Source: CAYLJO01 sp964383905
GTDB lineage: Bacteria > Acidobacteriota > Blastocatellia > Pyrinomonadales > Pyrinomonadaceae
DNA: 20,508 bases
Direction: 5' to 3'
Assembly: GCA_964383905.1 (NCBI GenBank)
Contig: CAYLJO010000112.1
Span: forward strand, 1-20,508
Below the pieces are notes generated by a model. It searched no databases. It was not told the DNA's origin and was given only the letters and a program-made list of their open reading frames with translations. Made by a program: the position numbers and the translations under genes. Shown here in pieces: positions 1 to 7,638 of this stretch; position 1 is the stretch's first letter; each line of letters opens with the position of its first letter.

Positions 1-2
1 CA

Positions 3-242
3 TCGCCGCCACGGCGCGAGCCGGAACCGTCACCGATGCCGGCGGTTGACCAGATCATCGACCGTTATGTCCAGGCTATTGGTGGGAGGGCAGCGGTCGA
101 AAGATTTACTACCCGCATGGTGAAAGGATGGGTCGAGATGTCATCTCTGGGCGTTAGAATGCCGACCGAGGTTTATTCGAAGAAACCCAACAAGACGGTG
201 AACGTCTCTCTCATCTCGAACCTGCGATCATTATTAAAATAG
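3..242 (+). pseudogene. 3'-truncated gene tail, cytochrome/lipoprotein-sorting-like domain
   Basis: The reading frame is open from base 3, so the gene starts outside the window; the ATG at 36 is internal. Translation gives a Pro-rich linker (PPRREPEPSPMP) and then VDQIIDRYVQAIGG and KPNKTVNVSL. From memory this resembles a C-terminal domain common in Acidobacteriota, often attached to reaction-centre-type cytochrome c subunits or annotated as lipoprotein-sorting-like. That domain normally runs on for well over a hundred residues. Here the frame ends after NLRSLLK at a TAG (240-242) that overlaps the 3' end of the tRNA-Lys gene on the other strand. Similarity to the family appears to stop near base 225. 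I read it as a gene that lost its 3' part when the tRNA/HNH segment arrived. The family name is tentative; the truncation is more secure. Confidence 0.5.
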
Positions 243-311
243 GTCGGGTGGGATTCGAACCCACAACTCTCGCCTTAAAAGGGCGATACTCTACCATTGA
301 GTTACCGACCT
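240..311 (-). tRNA. tRNA-Lys(UUU), intact
   Basis: The minus strand folds into a full cloverleaf of 72 nt without an encoded CCA. It has acceptor AGGTCGG paired with CCGACCT, U8-A9, D-arm ACTC/GAGT with loop AATGGTA, anticodon stem TCGCC/GGCGA around loop CTTTTAA (anticodon TTT), and T-arm GTGGG/CCCAC around TTCGAAT. The discriminator is A73, as expected for lysine. The first pair is A1-U72, which is unusual for a bacterial elongator tRNA, where G1-C72 is the norm. The 5' end overlaps the last codons and stop of the HNH gene at 302-766, and the 3' end overlaps the stop codon of the broken gene on the plus strand. Confidence 0.93.
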
Positions 312-766
312 GTCCCTAGTTGCTCGATTAAACTAATAAGTCTCCAATTCTGCTCGTGAGCAGTTTTGCGGCGAGGGCAATTTGCACACCTCACGACGCA
401 TTTAGCAATTTCTGCTTCGATGGCCTTCCAGGACCACTCCTCCTGTATCATGCTGGATATATCCTTTGTTTTAATCCCTCGCACATGGTCAAACTCCAAA
501 ACTAGCGGGTTGCTTTCACCACAGTCCAGGCAAGGGTGCTTGAGTAAATAATCCAACAGCAATGCGGTATTTCGCTCACGCACTGCGATATTGTTGATAT
601 GAACATGCTTGATATGCCTTTCGCGGTTCTTCTTATACCAATTTTGTTGGTACTCTCGCCTGTGAGTTCGACATAGATTATCACGGCCATCGCGTCGCGT
701 CGGATTCTTATTAAATTGAGAAATATCAATGTCAGCCTTACAACGAATACAGTATTTCCGCTCCAT
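302..766 (-). CDS. HNH-family endonuclease, catalytic His replaced by Pro
   Basis: This 154-residue protein has an N-terminal zinc-ribbon-like part (C6-x2-C9 and C32-x2-H35) followed by a basic stretch. An HNH/McrA-type fold comes next, with C79-x2-C82, the FDH motif at residues 92-94, and C127-A-N-C130. In this family the last pair is normally followed by His (CANCHRRKTA); here the codon is CCT, giving CANCPRRKTA with Pro131. Loss of that metal-binding His would be expected to impair cleavage. No clear Shine-Dalgarno precedes the ATG, and two small hairpins lie just upstream. The stop TAA (302-304) falls inside the tRNA-Lys gene on the same strand, so the last codons are acceptor-stem DNA. 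Base composition is more AT-rich than in the neighbouring core genes, which suggests transfer. The family is a confident call; activity is doubtful. Confidence 0.8.
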   Translation of the reverse strand: MERKYCIRCKADIDISQFNKNPTRRDGRDNLCRTHRREYQQNWYKKNRERHIKHVHINNIAVRERNTALLLDYLLKHPCLDCGESNPLVLEFDHVRGIKTKDISSMIQEEWSWKAIEAEIAKCVVRCANCPRRKTAHEQNWRLISLIEQLGTGR

Positions 767-770
767 GCAT

Positions 771-803
771 CGATACTAATTATCGTTGGCGTTTAAGTCA
801 ACG
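771..803 (-). repeat. Two adjoining small inverted repeats upstream of HNH gene
   Basis: Bases 784-803 read, on the minus strand, CGTTG-(10 nt)-CAACG, and bases 771-785 read CGATA-ATTAG-TATCG. They are back to back between the broken tRNA and the HNH start codon at 766. They could be a recognition site, an RNA leader structure or chance. Confidence 0.4.
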
Positions 804-810
804 AAAAGTC

Positions 811-847
811 TAAAAGCCAGTTGCTCTACCGACTGAGCTATCGGCCC
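811..847 (-). pseudogene. 5' half of a tRNA-Lys(UUU) gene, broken in the anticodon loop
   Basis: On the minus strand the sequence is a normal tRNA 5' half: acceptor GGGCCGA, TA, D-arm GCTC/GAGC with loop AGTCGGTA, A26, anticodon stem ACTGG, then CTTTTA of the loop. This is the usual start of a bacterial tRNA-Lys(UUU). The expected CCAGT of the anticodon stem, the T-arm and the acceptor partner TCGGCCC are missing. The sequence instead becomes GACTTTTCGTTGAC and leads into the HNH gene. The missing 3' half is not found elsewhere in 1-810. The intact tRNA-Lys at 240-311 has a different acceptor stem and cannot supply it. Confidence 0.85.
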
Positions 848-848
848 A

Positions 849-1083
849 TTCTTAACTGATTGGCAAATAAAACTTGTTCTCCTTGGCCAATCTCTAAGCG
901 ACCGTCGCCTTCTTGATTAGGCCGCAGGAAAACATTTGAGATTCAGATCAATCTAAAAAAATATTCTACATGGGATGCCGGGACTGATCAAGGAGCATAG
1001 CTATGACCCCGAGGGCAGGAGGATAAAGTTAAATGGTAAGGCGATATGAACCGCAGAGGTCACTGAGGAAAAACGTAGTGAAT
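849..1083. other. Intergenic region, no gene seen
   Basis: This 235-base gap lies between the broken tRNA and the end of purA. It holds no supported gene. It contains a distant inverted pair, ATTGGC (858-863) and GGCCAAT (885-891), and a degenerate CAGAGG-type word stretch around 1048-1080 of a kind widespread between bacterial genes. A promoter for the broken tRNA should lie here, reading leftward, but no convincing -35/-10 pair is visible. Confidence 0.5.
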
Positions 1084-2400
1084 TCAGAATGCTCCGAGCC
1101 AGCGGCTCAGGGCTGAATCTTTGCAGATGATGGTTTGGCCGCGCTCGGGGCCCGTCGAAACCAGCCCGATCTCGACGTCGATGGAGCGCGAGAGGAATTC
1201 GATGTACTGACGCGCTTCAGACGGGAGCATGTCCATTCTTGTGACACCTTCCGTCGATCTTTTCCAGCCGGGCAGTGTTTCATAAACAGGCTCGACGCGG
1301 CGCAGGTCCTGTGAGACGGCCGGGAATGAGTCGAGGAGACGGCCGTCAAGGCGGTAACCCGTGCAGACCTTGATCTCGTCGAGGGCGTCGAGCACGTCGA
1401 GCTTGGTCAGTGCCACGGAGGTGAAACCATTGATCTCCGCCGCGTAGCGTGTGGCAAAGGCATCAAACCAGCCGCAGCGACGCGGGCGACCGGTTGACGC
1501 GCCGTACTCGCGACCGCGCTCGCGGATCAGTTGCCCCAGCTCGGCTTCCCCTTCGAGCATCTCGGTCGGGAAAGGGCCTTCGCCGACGCGCGTCGTGTAG
1601 GTGCGAACGATGCCCAGGACACCCGTGATGCGGTGCGGAGCGAGGCCCGTGCCGATTGATGCGCCCCCGGCCGTGGTGCTCGACGACGTGACAAAAGGGT
1701 ATGTCCCGTGGTCCACGTCAAGCAGTGTGGCCTGCGCCCCTTCGATCAGGATCGAGCGACCTTTGATCGCGGCGGTGTTAAGAAAATGGGTCGTGTCGGC
1801 GATGAATGGGGCGAGGCGCTCGGCCAGGCGTGATGTCTCGACAAAAATTTGATCGGCGTCGAGACGCTGGCCGCCGTACGCAAGGACGATCCGGTTGGCG
1901 TCTTCAAGGTTGCGCTCAATGCGCGAGCGCAGTACTTCCGGTACGAGGGCGTCGGCGACGCGAATGCCGCGCCGCCCGGCCTTATCTTCATAGGCCGGGC
2001 CGATGCCGCGCAAGGTCGTTCCGACCCGCTCATTACCGAGACGCTCTTCGCTCGTGTGGTCGAGCATGCGGTGGTAGGGAAGTATCAGGTGCGCGCGCGA
2101 GCTGACCAGAACGCGCTCCGGTGTGACGTCAATGCCCTGTCCGGCCAGACGATCAGCCTCCTCGAAAAAGGCCTTCGGATCAATCACCATGCCGTTGCCG
2201 AGCACGCACGTTTTGCCGGCGTGCACGATGCCTGATGGGATCAGGTGTAAGACAAAAGACCGGTCTTTGACCTGGACGGAATGGCCTGCGTTATGCCCGC
2301 CCTGATAGCGCGCGACGATGTCGAAGCGTTCGGCCAGGAGATCAACGATCTTGCCTTTTCCCTCATCACCCCACTGGGCGCCGATGACGACGATAATCAT
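1084..2400 (-). CDS. purA: Adenylosuccinate synthetase
   Basis: The enzyme joins IMP and aspartate using GTP to give adenylosuccinate, the first committed step from IMP to AMP, in the cytoplasm. The 438-residue length is typical. The N-terminus carries the signature WGDEGKGK (10-17), with Asp12 as the expected catalytic base, and GGHNAGHS, with His40 as the other catalytic residue. GRPRRCGWFDA and TKLDVLD, near residues 300-335, are the IMP/GTP-binding motifs. The ATG at 2400 fits the family start exactly. A Shine-Dalgarno is not evident because the upstream gap is filled by a repeat hairpin (2408-2470). The gene follows the YkgJ-like gene by about 75 bases on the same strand. Confidence 0.97.
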   Translation of the reverse strand: MIIVVIGAQWGDEGKGKIVDLLAERFDIVARYQGGHNAGHSVQVKDRSFVLHLIPSGIVHAGKTCVLGNGMVIDPKAFFEEADRLAGQGIDVTPERVLVSSRAHLILPYHRMLDHTSEERLGNERVGTTLRGIGPAYEDKAGRRGIRVADALVPEVLRSRIERNLEDANRIVLAYGGQRLDADQIFVETSRLAERLAPFIADTTHFLNTAAIKGRSILIEGAQATLLDVDHGTYPFVTSSSTTAGGASIGTGLAPHRITGVLGIVRTYTTRVGEGPFPTEMLEGEAELGQLIRERGREYGASTGRPRRCGWFDAFATRYAAEINGFTSVALTKLDVLDALDEIKVCTGYRLDGRLLDSFPAVSQDLRRVEPVYETLPGWKRSTEGVTRMDMLPSEARQYIEFLSRSIDVEIGLVSTGPERGQTIICKDSALSRWLGAF

Positions 2401-2407
2401 GAATTTG

Positions 2408-2470
2408 GTCTGGAGTCTGGGGTCTGGAGTCTAGAGAGTCAAGCGGACTTCAGACTCTAGACTTCAGACT
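2408..2470. repeat. GTCTGGAGTCT word repeat with inverted partner (hairpin)
   Basis: The left arm repeats variants of GGAGTCT/GGGTCTGGAGTCTAGAG (2408-2436). After a short spacer, the right arm (2446-2470) repeats the complement, ACTTCAGACTCTAGACTTCAGACT. The arms can pair into a long imperfect hairpin that fills most of the gap between the YkgJ-like gene and purA. There is no T-tract, so it is not a typical intrinsic terminator. Its architecture resembles the repeats at 5044-5087 and 7431-7480, but the word differs. Confidence 0.75.
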
Positions 2471-2475
2471 TTGAA

Positions 2476-2883
2476 TCAGCTGGCTTTTTCCAGCTTGACC
2501 GGTTTCTCGATGAAGTAGAAGCTACAGGAACCGCGTACCTCCTCTAAATCGCGCTTTTCGATCGGGAAAAGGCGGCACTGGTTGGGACGGTCTTCGTAGA
2601 TGCCGCAGGTGGTTGTCCCGTCGCCGTGCTTCTTGAGAAATGGGCATTTGAATAGAATCTCGCAGCACGCTCCGCAGCGATTGCACTCGCCGCGCCGGAG
2701 CGCAATCGCAGCAATCACATCCTGCTTACGGAAATTTGCGCTGACGAAGCGACGCAGCTTGCCTTGCGCCTGGCGAGCGCGGAACTTAGCGTCTTCAACG
2801 GTACGCGAGCGCAGGCGTTCGGCGAGCCGTTCCTCCATCGAGCGCTGGCGCGTCGCGGCGCGAAGCTTATGCGGTGGTTTCAT
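2476..2883 (-). CDS. YkgJ-type Cys-cluster (CxxCxxCC) protein
   Basis: The protein has 135 residues. The first 60 are basic and likely helical (RQRSMEERLAERLRSR). A cysteine cluster follows: C67-x2-C70-x2-CC73/74, then C80, C93, C103 and C120. The spacing CNRCGACC ... CPFL ... CGIYEDRPNQCRLFP matches the YkgJ family, thought to bind zinc or an Fe-S cluster. RPNQCRLFP is a hallmark of that family. No substrate or partner can be read from the sequence, and the family's biochemical role is poorly defined. It lies between trxA and purA on the same strand, with about 165 bases separating it from trxA, so co-transcription with purA is possible. Confidence 0.85.
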   Translation of the reverse strand: MKPPHKLRAATRQRSMEERLAERLRSRTVEDAKFRARQAQGKLRRFVSANFRKQDVIAAIALRRGECNRCGACCEILFKCPFLKKHGDGTTTCGIYEDRPNQCRLFPIEKRDLEEVRGSCSFYFIEKPVKLEKAS

Positions 2884-2997
2884 AGAGTAGCACTCAGTTT
2901 AGCGAGCCGCGGAGGCGCAATAAGCTTGATTGACGCACTCGGTACTACTTCTAACTACTCGGGGCCGCGCTGCTCTTAAACAAAGAAAGGGGCGCCG

Positions 2998-3012
2998 GAG
3001 TAAGCCTTACTC
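2998..3012. terminator. Perfect palindrome downstream of trxA, possible terminator stem
   Basis: GAGTAAG-C-CTTACTC forms a perfect seven-base inverted repeat about 35 bases beyond the trxA stop. In the trxA direction it is followed by GC-rich sequence and then CCTTTCTTTGTTT about ten bases on. That makes it a weak candidate for a termination or RNA 3'-end structure. Confidence 0.3.
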
Positions 3013-3047
3013 TATCAAGACCCTCCACGCCCTTCCTATCTTAACCC

Positions 3048-3389
3048 TTAGGCGTTAGCGGTAGTGACATGCTTATCAATCATGCGGGAGATCGCCTCCT
3101 TGCTCGTCGCCCCCACCACCCGCTCTTCCTCCTTCCCTCCTTTGAACAGGATCAGCGTCGGGATCCCCTTGATCCCGTACCGCTGCGACACAGAGGGGTT
3201 CTCGTCCACGTTCAACTTGACCACCCGCGCGCTGCCCGAGTACTTCTCCGCCACGGCCTCCACCGTCGGGGCCAGCATGCGGCAGGGCGCGCACCAGGCG
3301 GCCCAGAAGTCGACCAGGACTGGGCGGTCGGCCTGCAGGACATCGCGCTCGAAACTGCTGTCACTGACTTCGCTCACGTGCTCACTCAT
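3048..3389 (-). CDS. trxA: Thioredoxin
   Basis: Thioredoxin is a small cytoplasmic dithiol-disulfide reductase that passes electrons from thioredoxin reductase to ribonucleotide reductase, peroxiredoxins and other proteins. From the chosen ATG (3389) it has 113 residues, close to the family length. The active site is WCAPC (Cys33, Cys36), a variant of the usual WCGPC. The cis-Pro region GIKGIPTLILFKGG and the DFWAAWC strand are typical. The frame is open to 3515, but an AAGGAG about ten bases upstream of 3389 and the family N-terminus support the shorter form. The Gly-to-Ala change between the cysteines may shift redox potential slightly; this is inference. The neighbours glgA and the YkgJ-like gene do not suggest a dedicated partner. 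Confidence 0.95.
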   Translation of the reverse strand: MSEHVSEVSDSSFERDVLQADRPVLVDFWAAWCAPCRMLAPTVEAVAEKYSGSARVVKLNVDENPSVSQRYGIKGIPTLILFKGGKEEERVVGATSKEAISRMIDKHVTTANA

Positions 3390-3529
3390 TTCCTTTATTC
3401 TCCTTGATTCTTTTTCTAAACGCCTGTCACGTTGAAATAACCTGACGGCGTCCGATGATGGCGAAAAACTGGGGGTTAAAAACCAGATGTTACAAGCAAT
3501 TGCCTTCTGCCTCAACTACCCGGTGGCCG

Positions 3530-4957
3530 CTAAGGCACTGCCATGGAGGTGTAGAGCTCAATATACTTTTTGGCGGCGGCCGACCACGAATGATCCGCGC
3601 TCATCCCGTTTAACTGGATTGTCCGCCACACTTCGGGCTCCGCGTAACAATCGAGCGCCTGGTCTATCTTTCCAAGCATTGCGCTCGCCGTATAGGGCTC
3701 AAACTTGAACCCATTACCGGCCGCACGCTCGCGGTCGAAATCCTCCACCGTATCATCAAGTCCCCCGGTCTCGCGCACCACCGGCACGGCTCCGTAGCGC
3801 ATGCTGTACATCTGATTTAACCCGCACGGCTCGAATAGTGATGGCATCAGAAAAATATCGGCGCCGGCTTCAATCTGGTGCGCGAGAGGCTCGCCCGCAT
3901 AACCCAGGTAGATACCCACCTGCTGCGGCGCGCCGACGCGAAATGACTGTAAAAAGTCTTCATACTCCCGCGCCCCCGCGCCGAGCGCGATGAAAAATGG
4001 GCCCCGGGCAAGAATCGGGATCGCCGCTTCTCTGATTAAATCATAGCCTTTTTGCTCCACCAGACGCGAGATAATCGCGATAATCGGATGATTCGCTTCC
4101 GCGGGCAGCCCGAAGCGGCGCAGCAGGTCGAGCTTGCAAGCCCGTTTGCCTGTCAAATCGTCTACGCTGTAGTGTGCCGCGATGTGTTGATCAGTCGCCG
4201 GATTCCAGACATCGTAATCCACGCCATTAGTGATGCCGACAAGCCGGTCGCGGCGCGCGCGCAACAGCCAGTCGAGACCGTAGCCCTGCTCGGGCGTCTG
4301 GATCTCCAACGCATAACGCTTACTCACGGTCGAGAGCCAGTCGGCGACCATCAGGCCGGCCTTCAAGGCGGACGCCGCCCCGTTCAGCATAAAATCGTTG
4401 GTGTCTTCCACCGAGCCGAAGCCCAACCACCAGAGGTCGCCCGGATTGAACACGCCCTGATAGGCGAGATTATGAATGGAAAAAAGCGTCCGCGTCCTGG
4501 CGTAAAAAGGGTCGAAGCGGCGGCGCGAGCGGAGCTCGACGGCGGCAAATCCGCCGGGCCAATCGTTGCAATGGAGAATGTCGAGCGGCCCCCCGAGCCG
4601 CTTGAATAGCGTAAGGGCGGCGCGACCGAAGAAGGCGAAGCGTTCGTGATCGTCCGGAAAGCCGTAGATTGAGGGACGCGCGAAATACTCCGGCGCGTCG
4701 ATGAAGAAAACGGGGGCGCCCAAGACGTCGCTGCCCCAGACACGAGTGCGCCGTACTCCGCCACGCCACTGGACTTCCAAATTATCAAAGACCTGGCCGC
4801 CGAGCAGCCGGCGATCAACCTGTTCGTAGAGCGGCAGCGCGAGCAACACATCGACGTCGCTCCCGCGCAGAGCTTTGGGCAGAGCGCCTGCTACATCACC
4901 GAGGCCGCCAGTCTTGGCGAAAGGTACGGCTTCGGATGACAGTATCGCAACGCGCAA
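3530..4957 (-). CDS. glgA: Glycogen (starch) synthase, GT5 family
   Basis: The enzyme transfers glucose from ADP-glucose to the non-reducing end of an alpha-1,4-glucan. It has 475 residues, normal for bacterial GlgA. Visible motifs are KTGGLGDV (15-22, ADP-glucose phosphate binding), SIHNLAYQG (160-168, with His162), NGVDYDVWNP (244-253), SRLVEQKG (297-304) and the C-terminal signature PSLFEPCGLNQ (372-382, with the acceptor-site Glu376). It starts with TTG at 4957; no ATG fits, and the family always begins a few residues before the KTGGL motif, so the TTG start is well supported. No other glycogen genes are nearby, so it stands alone between rho and trxA. About 140 bases, including a repeat hairpin, separate it from the rho stop codon. 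Confidence 0.95.
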   Translation of the reverse strand: MRVAILSSEAVPFAKTGGLGDVAGALPKALRGSDVDVLLALPLYEQVDRRLLGGQVFDNLEVQWRGGVRRTRVWGSDVLGAPVFFIDAPEYFARPSIYGFPDDHERFAFFGRAALTLFKRLGGPLDILHCNDWPGGFAAVELRSRRRFDPFYARTRTLFSIHNLAYQGVFNPGDLWWLGFGSVEDTNDFMLNGAASALKAGLMVADWLSTVSKRYALEIQTPEQGYGLDWLLRARRDRLVGITNGVDYDVWNPATDQHIAAHYSVDDLTGKRACKLDLLRRFGLPAEANHPIIAIISRLVEQKGYDLIREAAIPILARGPFFIALGAGAREYEDFLQSFRVGAPQQVGIYLGYAGEPLAHQIEAGADIFLMPSLFEPCGLNQMYSMRYGAVPVVRETGGLDDTVEDFDRERAAGNGFKFEPYTASAMLGKIDQALDCYAEPEVWRTIQLNGMSADHSWSAAAKKYIELYTSMAVP

Positions 4958-5043
4958 AACTCTTCACACTGCGCCCCTGACGCGGGGCATGCCGCAGTTA
5001 ATAGATTGGTAGAGCGTTGGATAATACTATGCGAACCCCACCG

Positions 5044-5087
5044 AAGTTTCAAGTTTCAAGTTAAAAGCGGCGGCCGAACTTGAAACT
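5044..5087. repeat. AAGTTTC word repeat with inverted partner (hairpin)
   Basis: AAGTTTC is repeated in tandem at 5044-5062. A GC-rich spacer follows, and then the complement AACTTGAAACT at 5077-5087. The stem can pair at least 11 bases. It starts about 12 bases beyond the rho stop and lies upstream of glgA. It lacks a clear T-tract but could act as a 3'-end or read-through control structure. Confidence 0.75.
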
Positions 5088-5099
5088 CGGAACCGGGTA

Positions 5100-6518
<1,419 letters not shown>

Positions 6519-6842
6519 TTCAGTTTCTTCTCTATGCGGCGTGTCGTTTCCGGTCCGCCGCTCTGCTTTCTGCCTTTACGTTTGCGGTTCAATACCGCGT
6601 CATTGTCAATTTGATGGAAACAGACGTTGATTGATCGGGAATGATGCCTATGTGCGCGTCTGGAGAGCAGGCGCGTGTGGGGGCGCTACCTTTCACGTCC
6701 TTGTGCGAGGTAAACGAAGTTCTGCTCTAACGGCTCGCGTTTGCAAAATTCAGTAAAATGTATGCGAGGGCTTCCAGCTTCTCTTAGATGCCGGGGGCGT
6801 CCCGCACGTGGCCTCAGGGCTAAACTAAGAAAACCGAGGGGG
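6519..6842. other. Intergenic region between engB and rho, rho leader
   Basis: The gap is 324 bases with no supported gene. Reading in the gene direction, a TTGACA hexamer occurs at 6604-6609, roughly 85 bases before the rho ATG. No good -10 is found at the usual distance, so a promoter is only suggested. The gap is long enough for the leader-dependent autoregulation known for rho in other bacteria, but no conserved structure was recognised. Confidence 0.4.
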
Positions 6843-7424
6843 CTAATCAGTGGCTAATACCTCATCAATAATGCGCCAAATCTCTTCACGTCCTTGTTTA
6901 GTCGTGGCGGAGTAGGCTATCACGCGCTCCGCGTGAAGCGTCCGCCGAATGCGCTCAATATTCTTTCTCAACTCATTTTGAGAGAGCTTGTCGGATTTCG
7001 TAGCAACTACAATTCGCGGCTTGCCGTAGTGCCGGAGCCAGTCATGTAGTTGCACATCCAGTGTTGTGGGTTCGTGGCGCGAATCTACAATCTGAATTGA
7101 TAGCATAAGCCCTAGGCGCTTGGCAAGGTATTGTGAAGCCATCTCGCCCCAGGCCGCCTTAATATTTTTCGGCGCGCGCGCGTAACCGTAGCCCGGGAGG
7201 TCAACGAAACGGAAACGATTATTGATCAGAAAGAAGTTAAGAGCCTGTGTCCGGCCGGGCGTCGCAGACGTTCGCGCCAGGCCACGGACGCCCAGCAGGG
7301 AATTGATCAAACTCGATTTCCCAACGTTCGATCGGCCTAGAAAAGCTATTTCCGGCGCTCGGTCGCGCGGCCAACCCCCCTCGTCGAATGCGCTTTTGAT
7401 GAACTCGGCGCTCGTGATCTTCAT
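6843..7424 (-). CDS. engB: Ribosome-assembly GTPase EngB (YihA/YsxC)
   Basis: EngB is a TrmE-Era-EngA-YihA-like GTPase that helps large ribosomal subunit assembly; in well-studied bacteria it is essential. The 193 residues are typical. All G motifs are present: G1 GRSNVGKS (30-37), G2 TSATPGRT (52-59), G3 DLPGYGYA (75-82), G4 TKSD (142-145) and G5 SAT (172-174). The ATG at 7424 starts the conserved FIKSAF segment close to the family N-terminus. It lies downstream of lon by about 215 bases and upstream of rho. A lon-engB link is seen in other bacteria, including the B. subtilis lonA-ysxC pair. Confidence 0.96.
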   Translation of the reverse strand: MKITSAEFIKSAFDEGGWPRDRAPEIAFLGRSNVGKSSLINSLLGVRGLARTSATPGRTQALNFFLINNRFRFVDLPGYGYARAPKNIKAAWGEMASQYLAKRLGLMLSIQIVDSRHEPTTLDVQLHDWLRHYGKPRIVVATKSDKLSQNELRKNIERIRRTLHAERVIAYSATTKQGREEIWRIIDEVLATD

Positions 7425-7430
7425 AGAAGT

Positions 7431-7480
7431 ATCGAGTTTAGGGTTTCGAGTCCTGAGTTAAAGCGAACCGGAAACTCGAT
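7431..7480. repeat. GAGTTTxxGGGTTTCGAGT word repeat with 9-base inverted arms
   Basis: ATCGAGTTT (7431-7439) and AAACTCGAT (7472-7480) are perfect reverse complements. Between them are further copies of the word (GGGTTTCGAGTCCTGAGTT). The element sits directly upstream of the engB start codon at 7424, so it would lie in the engB leader. Confidence 0.75.
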
Positions 7481-7600
7481 CTTCAAAGGCGAGACCATTA
7501 AAATGCGACCGGCTTGAAAGATTGATGGGTGCCGCCGAAAAATGTGGCATACCGAGGCGAGAGGGCGCGGCATATATGCGGGTAGGCGCGCCAGCCCCCT

Positions 7601-7613
7601 ACCGGAAACCGGT
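7601..7613. terminator. ACCGG-AAA-CCGGT hairpin downstream of lon
   Basis: This small perfect inverted repeat lies about 26 bases past the lon stop codon, with GC-rich flanks. No T-run follows on the minus strand. It may be part of an RNA 3'-end structure for lon, but the support is weak. Confidence 0.25.
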
Positions 7614-7638
7614 CGGCGCCCGCCGCTCCCACACCGCC

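Noticed and set aside
240..848. Group I intron in tRNA-Lys with an HNH homing gene
   Set aside because: The 5' half (acceptor GGGCCGA) cannot pair with the downstream tRNA (acceptor CCGACCT), which has its own 5' half. There is no room for intron core helices between the HNH stop and the next tRNA.
1048..1080. CAGAGG-type words as a mobile element or CRISPR repeat
   Set aside because: There is one degenerate copy with no spacers, no terminal repeats and no associated gene.
4052..4609. Plus-strand frame opposite glgA
   Set aside because: It is antisense to conserved GlgA motifs and has no recognisable domain.
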